64,000 nucleotides of DNA from Sinorhizobium psoraleae. GTDB taxonomy: Bacteria; Pseudomonadota; Alphaproteobacteria; Rhizobiales; Rhizobiaceae. Position numbers and translations under genes: made by a program. Positions 44,532 through 52,545 of the stretch are shown here, in pieces. Positions within the stretch are counted from its first letter, which is position 1. Each line of letters opens with the position of its first letter. The stretch is taken from assembly GCF_013283645.1 (NCBI RefSeq), contig NZ_JABEKV010000001.1, positions 1,768,246 to 1,832,245 on the forward strand, given 5' to 3'. The notes beneath the pieces were generated by a model, which was not told where the DNA came from, did not search any database, and was given only the letters and a program-made list of their open reading frames with translations.

Positions 44532-45506
44532 TCAGACCGGCGAAACAACCCGTTCGCCGTAGTGGTGCGTGTACTCGCCCGTTCCAAAGCTGTCGAAGCC
44601 CTGGGACCAGCGTTTTCCCGGCCAGATGTAGTCCACCCGGCCTTCGGCGAGCCGGTAAACGGCCGTGTAGAGCGTTGGGGAAGGGCCACGCGCGGAATAA
44701 AGCGGCGGCTCGAGAAAACGGTCGGTCAGCGTCGAAAGCGACATGGAAGGATCCTCCAGCGCTTGCAAAACCGCGAGCTGCCGTGCCAGCGAAGACGACG
44801 AGGGTCTTCCGGTCCGCTGGTGGTTCGTGCATGCCTTGAGGCGCGAGACGGTTGGTCGCTGGCCGGGGCCGAGGAGCAGGGTGGCATAGTGGCCGGAGCG
44901 GTCGAGCACGGTCACGTTCTGCGGGAGCGCCACCGGTATCCGGCACAAGGCCGCCACCGCCTCGCGCACCTGGCGGCAGGTCTCGAGCACGTAGCGGATG
45001 ACGAGAATGATCGAGAAGCCGACGCCCTGGGCGCGGCTTCCGCCCAAGGTCACGCTGGCGACCAGTCCTTCCTCGTTCATCCCGTCCAGGCATCCACCCC
45101 AGGGGCGCTGCGCCTTCGCAATCACTCTCAGGCCCGACCACGCGGTCATCTCGAAACGCTCGGAGACGATATCGGGCGGATAATCGAAGTTGCGGATGAG
45201 CGCCGGACCTTCTTCTCCCAGCCAGACGGCCTGGCTGCACCCATAGCGCTCCGGCGCCGGGCGGTAATGGCTCAGCACCCGGTGGGCGACCTCATCATCT
45301 CCGACGAGGCCGCAGGCGTCGTCATAGTAAGGGATAAGCTCGGGCATGTGCTGCCACAGGGCGGCGCGACAGTCCCTGGCGTTCGGGGTCGATGCCACGG
45401 CGCGGCCGAAATACCATTTCTCGGCCTCGGCCCGGCCGGCGGTGAACCGGGACAGCCAAGCTTCCCCGGGCCGGTCCTCCCGCGCTGCGACGAACCTCTT
45501 GTACAT
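44532..45506 (-). CDS. C45 autoproteolytic acyltransferase/hydrolase family protein
   Basis: 324 residues resembling the Ntn-hydrolase C45 family (acyl-CoA:6-aminopenicillanate acyltransferase relatives). YGCSQAVWLGEEGPALIRNF has the Gly-Cys cleavage site that exposes Cys as nucleophile, followed by the Arg-Asn-Phe-Asp motif. Later blocks are GGCLDGMNEEGLVASVTLGG, QNVTVLDRSGHYATLLL, CTNHQ. The ATG at 45506 (MYKRF) lies inside a longer open frame. It is paired in direction with the isochorismatase-like gene; both act on amides, which suggests a shared substrate. Not proven. Confidence 0.82.
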   Translation of the reverse strand: MYKRFVAAREDRPGEAWLSRFTAGRAEAEKWYFGRAVASTPNARDCRAALWQHMPELIPYYDDACGLVGDDEVAHRVLSHYRPAPERYGCSQAVWLGEEGPALIRNFDYPPDIVSERFEMTAWSGLRVIAKAQRPWGGCLDGMNEEGLVASVTLGGSRAQGVGFSIILVIRYVLETCRQVREAVAALCRIPVALPQNVTVLDRSGHYATLLLGPGQRPTVSRLKACTNHQRTGRPSSSSLARQLAVLQALEDPSMSLSTLTDRFLEPPLYSARGPSPTLYTAVYRLAEGRVDYIWPGKRWSQGFDSFGTGEYTHHYGERVVSPV

Positions 45507-45555
45507 GGCGGCAGGAGTATAAGGAGGGAAGGGGCCGGGTGGCAACGCAGACCCT

Positions 45556-45660
45556 ACTACAGGCCTCCTTGAATCGGAGCCGATTCAAGGAAAAAAAGAT
45601 GCAGCAGTTCAAAGTGCTACAGCGACTTTCGTGCGTCTGGGAAGACGCTCGGCGCCGCCG
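45556..45660 (-). repeat. family B repeat
   Basis: CTACAGGCCTCCTTGAATCG, GAGCCGATTCAAGG palindrome, GATGCAGCAGTTCAAAGTGC, ACAGCGACTTTCGTGCGTCT and GGCGCCG end. It lies just upstream of the C45 gene start and after the SnoaL-like gene end. Module order follows the inverted type. Confidence 0.65.
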
Positions 45661-45683
45661 TTGCCAGCCGCAAGAGCTGAATG

Positions 45684-46133
45684 TCAATTGAACGTGTGCA
45701 GCTTGATTTTCAAGCTGCCGTCGGCCTGCCGCTCGAAAACATGCGTGGCAATTCCGCCCCACGGCTGGTCTTTGCCTTGAGCATCCTTGCCCTTGGCCGA
45801 CCATTTTGCTGCGCCGTAGATCAATTTCTCGTCGCCGTCCGCCCTGATCACTTCGAGTTTGTGATCCGTGGCGCCCATGCCGAATATGCCGCTGAAAAAC
45901 TTTTCGACGCCGGAAGGTCCTTCGACCACGTCGTGACTTGGGGGAAGAAGGAGCGCGTCCTCGGTATAGAAGGTGGCAACCGCCTTGGCGTCCCCTTTTC
46001 CGAAGGCCTCGTCCCAAGCCGTGTAGGCGGCCTTGACATCGTCTTCAAGGGGACCGGCACGAACCTCCATCGACGCCATGGAGATGGAGCATGCTGCGAG
46101 CGCAATTCGCCAACCAACACGTGTCGTGAACAT
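45684..46133 (-). CDS. exported SnoaL/DUF4440-like protein
   Basis: 149 residues with a signal peptide (IALAACSISMASMEVRAGP). The SnoaL-like cone fold is recognised by DDVKAAYTAWDEAFGKGDAK, VATFYTEDALLLPPSHDVV and KFFSGIFGMGATDHKLEVI. Usually ketosteroid isomerase-like; no catalytic Asp or His set can be assigned with confidence. An excellent ribosome site AGGAGGAAAGCC precedes the ATG at 46133. It stands alone between repeat DNA and a kinase gene on the opposite strand. Role unknown. Confidence 0.8.
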   Translation of the reverse strand: MFTTRVGWRIALAACSISMASMEVRAGPLEDDVKAAYTAWDEAFGKGDAKAVATFYTEDALLLPPSHDVVEGPSGVEKFFSGIFGMGATDHKLEVIRADGDEKLIYGAAKWSAKGKDAQGKDQPWGGIATHVFERQADGSLKIKLHTFN

Positions 46134-46382
46134 GGCTTTCCTCCTCCTGATTGTTATTATGCCCCTGGGAAGTTCATAATATACCTCTGTTCGCCTTGAG
46201 GCGACGTCAGAGGCACGGATCGTCGAAAACTATGATGCCGTTCAAGCTTTCGATTGCAGACCCGCGTCAAGGTCGGGGTTGTGGGTTCCCGGGACAGGGC
46301 TAACTGCCGCGCTCCACTCCGTTGCGGACCGTTGAGATCGGCCGAAGCTCGCTCGGCCGGCCCGTTTCTTAAAGGAAGAGCC

Positions 46383-46889
46383 ATGCCTTTAGTCATTCTG
46401 ATTGGCGCTTCAGGGTCGGGAAAAACGACGATCGCCCAGGCCATCCAGGATCGCCATGCCGAGAGTGTCGACGTCTTTTATTTCGATCGGGTCGGCGTGC
46501 CATCGCTCGAGCAGATGATCGCCGAATACGGGTCAGCCGAGGGCTGGCAGCGCGCCATGACCATCGCGTGGATGATGAAGCTTGCGCAACCCGTCAAATC
46601 CGGAGGCAGCGTGCTATTCGAAGGCCAGACACGCGTTTCCTTTCTCGCAGACGGAGCGTCCGCCGCCGGTGGTTTCAGTTATCTGCCGATTCTCGTGGAC
46701 TGCGATGATGAAACCAGATCGAAGCGCCTGACGGTCGACCGAGAGCAAGCTGAACTGGCGACCGAAGACATGATGAACTGGGCGCGATATTTGCGGTACG
46801 AGGCCAGGAGGAGCGGCTGCGAAATACTCGACACGTCCTCGCTCTCGCTGGATGAAAGCATTTCATACGTCATGACCAGGCTGCGTTGA
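46383..46889 (+). CDS. P-loop kinase-like protein, adenylate kinase type
   Basis: 168 residues starting MPLVILIGASGSGKTTIAQA, a Walker A GASGSGKT. Then FYFDRVGVPSLEQMIAEYGS, LFEGQTRVSFLADGAS (Walker B-like with a substrate Arg) and ILVDCDDETRSKRLTVDREQ with Arg-rich lid. Members of this group phosphorylate or sense small metabolites or nucleosides. AAAGGAAGAGCC precedes the ATG at 46383; the longer frame begins in noncoding sequence. It shares the fold, but not sequence, with the proteins at 21051 and 38498. Confidence 0.8.
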   Translation: MPLVILIGASGSGKTTIAQAIQDRHAESVDVFYFDRVGVPSLEQMIAEYGSAEGWQRAMTIAWMMKLAQPVKSGGSVLFEGQTRVSFLADGASAAGGFSYLPILVDCDDETRSKRLTVDREQAELATEDMMNWARYLRYEARRSGCEILDTSSLSLDESISYVMTRLR

Positions 46890-47035
46890 GCGGTCTAACG
46901 CTCTGTATCCCAATATGTCCAAGCGGCCGGCCGCTACACAGGCTTTCAAATCGGCTGGGCGCCAAAACATTGGAGATACATGTCGGCCGTCTTTTGTGAC
47001 CGTAAGTCATCCGGTCACCGAAGAGGTCAACGACC

Positions 47036-47485
47036 ATGTTCATCAGGACACTTGCGGCAGCCGCCGCTGCCGCCGTGCTCGCCACGAGCGCTTTCGCAGA
47101 AGGCTCGGGAGAGGGCCGCCCGGCGCCGGTGTTCTTTCCCATCAAGAACGAGCCGCCGCCGAAGCTGATCGTGGAGCCGCCGCTTGCCGGGGCGCTCGCG
47201 CGCGGCGCCGTGCTCATCCCGTACCGGACCGAGAACTTCCGCATCGTATCGGTGTTCGGGGCGGGCGCCAGCACCGTGTCTCCACGGGTCGGGCATCTGC
47301 ATGTCACCGTCGATGACTCGCCCTGGCGCTGGGCGGAAACGGGCGACACCAGCACGGTTGTCGTGGTCGGGCTGCCGCCCGGCGAGCACAAGGTGCGGCT
47401 CGAACTGGCGAGCCCCGAGCACCAGGTCTTCACCGGAGAAACGGTGGCGTTCACCGTGCCCGAGACTGCGGCCCACCCGCATTGA
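47036..47485 (+). CDS. exported DUF6130-like protein
   Basis: 149 residues with a signal peptide (FIRTLAAAAAAAVLATSAFA). The mature part predicts an immunoglobulin-like beta sandwich: LARGAVLIPYRTENFRIVSV, VGHLHVTVDDSPWRWAETGD, TVVVVGLPPGEHKVRLELAS and VAFTVPET. HLHVTVDD..W.W is the family signature in alphaproteobacteria. His and Trp content suggests ligand or metal binding, unproven. GAGGTCAACGACC before the ATG is a weak ribosome site. The next downstream gene on this strand is uncertain. Confidence 0.7.
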   Translation: MFIRTLAAAAAAAVLATSAFAEGSGEGRPAPVFFPIKNEPPPKLIVEPPLAGALARGAVLIPYRTENFRIVSVFGAGASTVSPRVGHLHVTVDDSPWRWAETGDTSTVVVVGLPPGEHKVRLELASPEHQVFTGETVAFTVPETAAHPH

Positions 47486-47530
47486 AGGCTGTGCAATCTA
47501 GATCAACGATAGAGGTATCGGAGACTGGCA

Positions 47531-47800
47531 ATGAGAAGTTTTTTCAGAGCGGCATGGCAGACGAAGAACGGAAGGCGCAGGCGGACCGCATTCAGGCGAT
47601 GGCGAGGACAAATGATCAAGCCCCCGGGAATCATTGCCGCGGCGGAAATTTGGCGGCAACTCCGACTGGCTTTGACGAAGGCCGAACGGGAGGAGACCGG
47701 CGCCGCGGCAAGGCGCCCCGATTTCAATCCGGAAATTCCGAGAACATTCGATCCGGTGAGGGTGCCCACGCCGCCGCTCGCTTTGAATTGTTTGTACTGA
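47531..47800 (+). CDS. possible small basic protein
   Basis: 89 residues from an ATG preceded by GGAGACTGGCA. The N-terminal half is Arg-rich (RSFFRAAWQTKNGRRRRTAF, RRWRGQMIKPPG); the rest is helical with a Pro-rich end. No family is recognised and coding bias is weak. Listed because it is the only candidate in the gap 47486-47817. Confidence 0.25.
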   Translation: MRSFFRAAWQTKNGRRRRTAFRRWRGQMIKPPGIIAAAEIWRQLRLALTKAEREETGAAARRPDFNPEIPRTFDPVRVPTPPLALNCLY

Positions 47801-47817
47801 CCTCGGCAGCCGGCAGC

Positions 47818-48321
47818 CTATTGCAGGATCCTGTTCGTCATCAGCCATTTCGCAGAGCGGGGCCATGCGTGGTTCGCACCCATGCGAAGATTGGTGAAGC
47901 CCTGCGAAACCGGCTTCCCGGTTTCAGCGTCAAGGATGCGGATGAACATGGTGTGCTCTGTTCGGTTGACGCGCGTCACGACGCCCAGCAAGGCAAGTGA
48001 CGCGCCGTGCTCCCTGGCGATCTTGCCCTCACAGCCCCCGCAGTTGCGCAATCCGTGCGGCGCCGCCTGCTCATCCAATTCGGGCGCATCGATGACGGCA
48101 AAGCGCCCGGACTTCGACAGCATGTCCTTCGCAACTTGCTCGGACTCGGACAGATAGCGCCGGTCGTGTTCGTCCGGGGGAATTATTCCTGCCCCGGCGC
48201 TCTTGTCTTCCAATTCGAAGGGAAACACCTCGATTGCCATCGGCTTTGCCTGCTGAGCCTGCGCAAATGAACAGGTGCCCGCAAGCAGCGTCATCACGAC
48301 AGTCAACGTGCGAATACGCAT
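47818..48321 (-). CDS. exported DUF2380/DUF3280-type protein
   Basis: 167 residues with a signal peptide (RIRTLTVVMTLLAGTCSFAQ). The mature part reads MAIEVFPFELEDKSAGAGII, SEQVAKDMLSKSGRFAVIDA, RNCGGCEGKIAREHGASLAL and LLGVVTRVNRTEHTMFIRIL. That order matches the DUF2380 fold, similar to TolB-like N-terminal domains that respond to cell-envelope state. The C-x-x-C in NCGGCEG may be a disulfide. MRIRT at 48321 is the start. Divergent from a short leader and SDR gene across a 500-bp gap. Confidence 0.78.
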   Translation of the reverse strand: MRIRTLTVVMTLLAGTCSFAQAQQAKPMAIEVFPFELEDKSAGAGIIPPDEHDRRYLSESEQVAKDMLSKSGRFAVIDAPELDEQAAPHGLRNCGGCEGKIAREHGASLALLGVVTRVNRTEHTMFIRILDAETGKPVSQGFTNLRMGANHAWPRSAKWLMTNRILQ

Positions 48322-48356
48322 GGTCGTCCTCCCGTCAATGTGACCGCCATTGTACA

Positions 48357-48430
48357 CGGCTGCCGCATGTTTCCTTAGCCGTCTCACGGACAAAGGTGCA
48401 GCAGGCGCTACAGCGCGTCTGATCCCGGTA
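48357..48430. repeat. family B repeat, degenerate
   Basis: GGCTGCCGCATGTTTCCTTA, GCCGTCTCACGGACAAAGGT, GCAGCAGGCGCTACAGCGCG. Only the tail and stem parts of family B can be matched. It starts the 48322-48835 gap, which otherwise holds a short leader-like ORF and a hairpin. Confidence 0.45.
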
Positions 48431-48624
48431 CAGGGCAGCAGCCTGCCGCGCCTCGTCGGTTGCGTACGGAGCGGGCGCGCGGCGCTTCAGGCGCGTGACG
48501 GCTTCGGCGAGCGCGAGCGCCGCGAAGCGCTTCGTATCAAACTGTGTCCGACCGGCATTCGCCCGGCAATCGCTTACACAGCGACCCCCATCCCGAAACA
48601 TCCGAGATACGTAAGGAGCGCGAT

Positions 48625-48651
48625 ATGTGCCTCGACGGGCGGTTCGGGTAA
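48625..48651 (+). other. 8-codon leader-like ORF
   Basis: A perfect AAGGAGCGCGAT ribosome site precedes an ATG at 48625 that encodes only MCLDGRFG before TAA at 48649-48651. A strong hairpin follows 28 bases later. Such a short ORF with a good ribosome site, upstream of a hairpin and then a gene, resembles a leader peptide of an attenuator. The next gene is the SDR at 48836, so the link is uncertain. Confidence 0.3.
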
Positions 48652-48678
48652 TCAGGCCTCGGCATCGCCCTGGGGGAA

Positions 48679-48711
48679 GGACGCGGACGGACCCTCCTGA
48701 CGTCCGCGTCC
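48679..48711. promoter_or_regulatory. 10-bp stem hairpin after leader-like ORF
   Basis: GGACGCGGAC (48679-48688) pairs with GTCCGCGTCC (48702-48711) around a 13-base loop. No T-run follows, so classical termination is doubtful; it could be an RNA structure in the SDR leader. It lies 28 bases after the short ORF. Confidence 0.4.
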
Positions 48712-48778
48712 TCACCCTTGGACGTTAAGGAGCTGTGTCGGCGACGGCGGGTGTCCGAAATCGCTGCATATATGACAT

Positions 48779-48806
48779 TTGAGACATCGGCGCTTCGCCC
48801 TAGTAT
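48779..48806 (+). promoter_or_regulatory. possible sigma-70 promoter of SDR gene
   Basis: TTGAGA at 48779-48784 and TAGTAT at 48801-48806 with 16-bp spacing, ending 30 bp before the start codon of the SDR gene. If used, transcription would begin inside the gap and bypass the leader-like ORF. Confidence 0.35.
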
Positions 48807-48835
48807 CGAAGCAGTTCAACCAAATGGAGCCTGTC

Positions 48836-49636
48836 ATGACCCAGAACTCGAAAGGTACCGCGCTGATCACCGGCGCTTCCTCCGGCATCGGGGCGATCTA
48901 TGCCGATCGCCTCGCGCGCAGAGGCTATGATCTGATCCTTGTCGCTCGCAACAAGGCACGCCTCGATCAACTGGCCAAGCGCCTCAGCGACGAGACCGGC
49001 CGCTCTGTCGAAGTGGTTGCGGCGGACCTCGGCGACCGGGCCGATCTCGCCCGCATCGAGACGGTGCTTCGGACCGACGCCAGCATCACCACGCTGGTCA
49101 ACAATGCCGGCGTCGGCGCGACCGGGCCGCTCTTGGCCTCCGATGTCGACAAGATGGAAGAGATGATCACGCTGAACGTCACCGCGCTGACACGGCTGAG
49201 CTACGCCGCGGTGCCGGGCTTCGTGGCACGTGGCGCCGGCACCATCATCAACATCGCTTCGATCGTCGGCATCGCGCCGGAAGTGCTGAACGGCGTCTAC
49301 GGCGGCTCAAAGGCCTTCGTGCTCGCCTTCACCCTGTCGCTGCAGAAGGAGCTTGCCGACACGAACATCCGCATCCAGGCCGTGCTTCCGGGCGCGACGG
49401 CAACCGATTTCTGGGGCCTCGCCGGCACGCCTCTGGAGCATGTGCCGAGCGAGATCGTCATGCGCGCCGAGGACATGGTCGACGCCGCGCTTGCCGGCTT
49501 CGATCTTGGCGAGCGGATCACCATTCCCTCGCTGCCGGACGCAGGCGATTGGGAAGCCTACGAGGCGGCGCGCCAGAAGCTCATACCGAACCTCTCCTTG
49601 AGCGTGCCCGCCGCGCGGTACCTGTCCGTGGGCTGA
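48836..49636 (+). CDS. SDR-family oxidoreductase
   Basis: 266 residues of the classical SDR type. TGASSGIG at 12-19, NNAG at 89-92, catalytic Ser142, Tyr155 and Lys159 (VYGGSKAF). The C-terminal GATATDFWGLAGTPLEHVPS, VMRAEDMVDAALAGFDLGER and the end AARYLSVG fit the carbonyl/ketoacyl reductase-like group. VARNKARL after strand 2 suggests NADP. GGAGCCTGTC ribosome site before ATG 48836. Very common architecture; substrate unknown. Followed by three GC palindromes. Confidence 0.9.
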   Translation: MTQNSKGTALITGASSGIGAIYADRLARRGYDLILVARNKARLDQLAKRLSDETGRSVEVVAADLGDRADLARIETVLRTDASITTLVNNAGVGATGPLLASDVDKMEEMITLNVTALTRLSYAAVPGFVARGAGTIINIASIVGIAPEVLNGVYGGSKAFVLAFTLSLQKELADTNIRIQAVLPGATATDFWGLAGTPLEHVPSEIVMRAEDMVDAALAGFDLGERITIPSLPDAGDWEAYEAARQKLIPNLSLSVPAARYLSVG

Positions 49637-49673
49637 CCCCGCCGTCCGCGTCCTTCGAATTGCAGGAGCCCCC

Positions 49674-49758
49674 GTCGGCGGCGAGCCGCCGACGCTAGCA
49701 AACCTCTCCGGCGGCGTGCCGCCGGCCCCACAGAGCATGTCGGCGGCGTGCCGCCGAC
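49674..49758. repeat. three tandem GC palindromes
   Basis: GTCGGCGGCGAGCCGCCGAC at 49674-49693, CCGGCGGCGTGCCGCCGG at 49708-49725 and GTCGGCGGCGTGCCGCCGAC at 49739-49758. Each is a perfect 8- to 9-bp stem with a 2-base loop and they are about 33 bases apart. They lie between the SDR stop and a small ORF and may act as a terminator array or protein-binding repeat. Confidence 0.8.
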
Positions 49759-49776
49759 CCCTCACGGAACAGGAGA

Positions 49777-49992
49777 ATGACCATGCCCGGAGTCTTTTCG
49801 CTGATTGGCAAGCGCCATTATCTTGCGGCCACCGCCTATGCCGGCGGCATCATGAACACGGCCGTGTCCTCGGCGCGGCTCTATTGGGAAAACAAGTCCG
49901 CGTTCTTTGCTCCGAAGGGTGTTACCATACCCGTCGCTGTCAGAGCGGGACGAGGAAAAGTGTCTGCGGTTTTCCGCCCGCATCCGCGCTGA
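49777..49992 (+). CDS. possible small hypothetical protein
   Basis: 71 residues from an ATG at 49777 or 49783, preceded by AACAGGAGAATG. The first 43 residues, MTMPGVFSLIGKRHYLAATA and YAGGIMNTAVSSARLYWENK, look coding: a helix with aromatic residues. From about residue 48 the frame runs into repeat family F (GCGGGACGAGGAAAAGTGTC), so the C-terminus is repeat-derived or the true stop has been lost. Unknown function. Confidence 0.35.
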   Translation: MTMPGVFSLIGKRHYLAATAYAGGIMNTAVSSARLYWENKSAFFAPKGVTIPVAVRAGRGKVSAVFRPHPR

Positions 49993-50048
49993 CTTCCTAG
50001 AATCGATCACGTTTATGATTCGGGTCGATCCGACCCAAATCACGTGAT
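49938..50048. repeat. family F repeat
   Basis: GTCAGAGCGGGACGAGGAAA, AGTGTCTGCGGTTTTCCGCC, TAGAATCGATCACGTTTATG and the palindromic GGGTCGATCCGACCC, then AATCACGTGAT. This type of string is common between genes of Rhizobium and Sinorhizobium. Only one copy is seen in this window. The rest of 50049-50299 has no gene. Confidence 0.6.
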
Positions 50049-50299
50049 GCAGTGCCTTTCCGGACGAACCAAGCACCCGCGTTCCTGGGCAGAAAAGCGT
50101 TTCCCAAGCTCATTCACTACAACCGGCTCGAGAAGGGCGGACACTTTGCCGCCTGGGAAAGAGCGGGAGGTCTTCGCGGAGGAGATCCGAGCCGGATTCA
50201 GGTCGTTGCGTAAGTCGATTTGAGAAAACACGAGTTGAGAAAAACAGGGGCGCGCGTGCGCGTACTCGCCGCCGCCCTTCCGAATTCAAGGAGAAAACC

Positions 50300-50923
50300 A
50301 TGACAACTGAAACCAGCAGCGAGAGAACCGTGGACTTCAAGCTCGAGGTCGTCGTCATCCCCGTTTCCGACATCGACCGCTCGAAACGCTTTTACAGCGA
50401 TCTCGGCTGGAGGCTCGACGCCGACTTCGTCGTCGGCGACACGTTCCGGGGCGTCCAGTTCACGCCTCCGGGCTCGCCCGCTTCGATCCATTTCGGCAAG
50501 GGCATCACGTCAGCCGCGCCGGGCTCGGCAAGCGGCATGTATCTCGTCGTCCCGGACATCGAGGCGGCGCGCGCCGACCTCATCGGCCGCGGCGCCGAGG
50601 TGAGCGAAATCTTCCACCGCGCCGGCCCGGGACAACCGGCGACGAGAGGCCGGGATCCGGAGCGGCGCAGCTACTTCTCCTACGCCACGTTCAGCGATCC
50701 CGACGGTAACAGCTGGCTCTTGCAGGAGGTCACGACGCGCTTCCCCGGACGCGTCGACCCGGGCGCCACCACATTCGCCTCGGCCGCCGATCTCGCCAAT
50801 GCGTTCCGCCGCGCGGAGACCGCCCACGGCGAATACGAGAAGCAGCTCGGCCACCGGGACGAGGACTGGCCCACCTGGTATGCCGACCACATGGTCCGGG
50901 AGCAGAGCGGCGCGACCGCATGA
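50300..50923 (+). CDS. VOC (glyoxalase/bleomycin-resistance) family protein
   Basis: 207 residues. One VOC beta-alpha-beta unit pair: VVVIPVSDIDRSKRFYSDLG, FRGVQFTPPGSPASIHFGKG, MYLVVPDIEAARADLIGRGA and FSYATFSDPDGNSWLLQEVT. Metal ligands cannot be fixed from sequence. A C-terminal helical extension (ADLANAFRRAETAHGEYEKQ and the Trp-rich DEDWPTWYADHMVREQSG) is a recurrent feature of one VOC subgroup. AAGGAGAAAACC ribosome site. Substrate unknown; members include dioxygenases and antibiotic-binding proteins. Confidence 0.88.
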   Translation: MTTETSSERTVDFKLEVVVIPVSDIDRSKRFYSDLGWRLDADFVVGDTFRGVQFTPPGSPASIHFGKGITSAAPGSASGMYLVVPDIEAARADLIGRGAEVSEIFHRAGPGQPATRGRDPERRSYFSYATFSDPDGNSWLLQEVTTRFPGRVDPGATTFASAADLANAFRRAETAHGEYEKQLGHRDEDWPTWYADHMVREQSGATA

Positions 50924-51319
50924 TGAGCGGCCGCGGCGGTTCGCCGAGGTGAGCCGCGGTCAACACCCGCGGGCTGCGCGGCCCGCGGGAGGACATGAAC
51001 ATCGGCCTTCCTGCCGCGACTGCAGGCAGGCTTGCACAGGGCCCGCATCGCGGAAGTTGCCGGCGAAGTGACTTTCCATCTACCGTGATCCCATTCTGGC
51101 CCTTCCAGGGAACAGGCAGCAGGCGGACCGAGGCAAAGCGCCCGGCCCGCGGACATCGACACGGCCTTCCACTGTGTCCGTCGGCGATTACATCCGCTTA
51201 CAAAAGTCCCGCCCGGCCGACACATCGGCAATACACGCCCGCACTCAAATGACGACGCTCCTTCGAAGACGAAGGCCAGACCGAAACAAATAGCCAGACA
51301 CAATGGAAGGACGACGCTT
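50924..51319. other. 396-bp gap with no recognised element
   Basis: Between the VOC and cupin genes. No repeat family, ORF with homology or clear promoter is seen. Codon-like bias on either strand is low. Confidence 0.35.
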
Positions 51320-51721
51320 ATGAAAACCACTCGGATCATCGCGGCTGCGCTGCTGATCGTCGGCAGCGGATTGATGCTCGACGGGGCCGCGGCCCAGCAG
51401 CCCGGAATCCACCGCACCGATCTTATCAAGAACGATCTGGGCGTTCCCGGACGCGAGACCCTTCAGGTGCGCGTCGACTTCGAACCGGGCGCCGTCTCGA
51501 TCAAGCATTCCCATCCGGGCGAAGAGGTCGCCTATGTGCTCGAAGGCTCGCTGGAGTATCAGCTCGAGGGCAGGGCGCCCGTGACGCTGAAGGCCGGCGA
51601 GGCCCTGTTCATCCCGGCCGGCGTGGCCCATGTGGCGAAGAACGTCGGCAACGGCAAGGCCTCGGAACTCGCGACCTATATCGTCGACAAGGGCACGCCG
51701 CTCGTCGTTCCGGTCGAGTGA
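51320..51721 (+). CDS. exported cupin-domain protein
   Basis: 133 residues with a signal peptide (TTRIIAAALLIVGSGLMLDG). A classical cupin with both motifs: VSIKHSHPGEEVAYVLEGSL (H-x-H, Glu) and GEALFIPAGVAHVAKNVGNG (His). That is a complete 3-His-1-Glu metal site, better conserved than in the other cupins here. Members act as dioxygenase-like or regulatory metal-binding proteins outside the membrane. A GGAAGGACGACGCTT sequence precedes the ATG. No operon partner is evident. Paralog to the genes at 3197 and 18180. Confidence 0.85.
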   Translation: MKTTRIIAAALLIVGSGLMLDGAAAQQPGIHRTDLIKNDLGVPGRETLQVRVDFEPGAVSIKHSHPGEEVAYVLEGSLEYQLEGRAPVTLKAGEALFIPAGVAHVAKNVGNGKASELATYIVDKGTPLVVPVE

Positions 51722-52035
51722 GCTCGTCCTCGATGCATTGTGGAAGCGTGCGGCGCGGCGTCTCCCGCGCCGCGTCTGCGCCGTGAATGACGCGCAATTG
51801 GGTAGCAACTGCCACCGGTCCCCCCGGTCGTTCCCTTACACGCTTGCACCTTCGCTCGGTCTTGCTGGCAAAGTGAAAAAGGATCAAATTGATCTTTGAT
51901 GCCTGTTCATCGGGGAATGTCAGATAACCAGCGCCGGGAAGTCGGCAACTTTCTGCCTGGCGGAGAAATTACCCGCTCCGTCAGGGAGAAACATTGATGG
52001 TGAATGAACTGCGATGATTCTCAGGAGTTCACAAA
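51722..52035. other. 314-bp gap, family A fragment and small palindrome
   Basis: Contains a piece of the family A central module (CGCGCCGCGTCTGCGCCGTG then AATGACG) at about 51768-51790 and a short dyad AAAGGATCAAATTGATCTTT at 51879-51898. No gene is supported. Confidence 0.4.
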
Positions 52036-52530
52036 ATGGCAAGCACCAAACGGCCCTATGACGAGTCACTTTTGCGGAAGGCCTTCGATGTGGCGCGGCG
52101 TTCGCGCGAAGGCGGGGACCACCCGTTCGGTTCGATTCTCGCCGACCGTGATGGCAATGTCTTACTGGAACAGTGCAATGGCTACAGTTCGGAAGGTGGC
52201 GACCGCACGGCCCACGCGGAGCGGCTTCTCGCAACGCGCGCCGGCAAAGCCTATGATCTGGATTTTCTTGCCGGATGCACGATGTACACGTCCGCGGAGC
52301 CATGCGCCATGTGCTCAGGCGCGATCTATTGGGCAGGCATAGGGCGCGTCGTGTTTGGCCTTTCCGAGAGAGAGATGAAACAACAGATCGGCGACAGCCA
52401 GGAAAATCCGACGCTCGATCTGCCCTGCCACATCGTGTTCGCGGCCGGTCAGCGCCCAACGGAAGTCGTCGGCCCCATGCTTGCGGACGAGGCGGCGAAA
52501 CTCCACGAAGAATACTGGTCTCGCCGCTGA
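52036..52530 (+). CDS. nucleoside/guanine deaminase-like protein
   Basis: 164 residues with the cytidine/deoxycytidylate deaminase zinc signature: TAHAERLLAT (His60, Glu62) and SAEPCAMCSGAIYWAGIGRV (Cys90, Cys93). The FGLS and HIVFAAGQRPTEVVGP ending fits the guanine deaminase (GuaD)-like branch rather than tRNA adenosine deaminase TadA. It removes an amino group from a purine or related base in the cytoplasm. AGGAG ribosome site 10 bases before the ATG. It stands alone. Confidence 0.9.
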   Translation: MASTKRPYDESLLRKAFDVARRSREGGDHPFGSILADRDGNVLLEQCNGYSSEGGDRTAHAERLLATRAGKAYDLDFLAGCTMYTSAEPCAMCSGAIYWAGIGRVVFGLSEREMKQQIGDSQENPTLDLPCHIVFAAGQRPTEVVGPMLADEAAKLHEEYWSRR

Positions 52531-52545
52531 TGGCCCTTCTGCTTC

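Noticed and set aside
51879..51898. GATC-type palindrome as a regulator site
   Set aside because: It is short, single and not placed close to a start codon; chance occurrence is likely.
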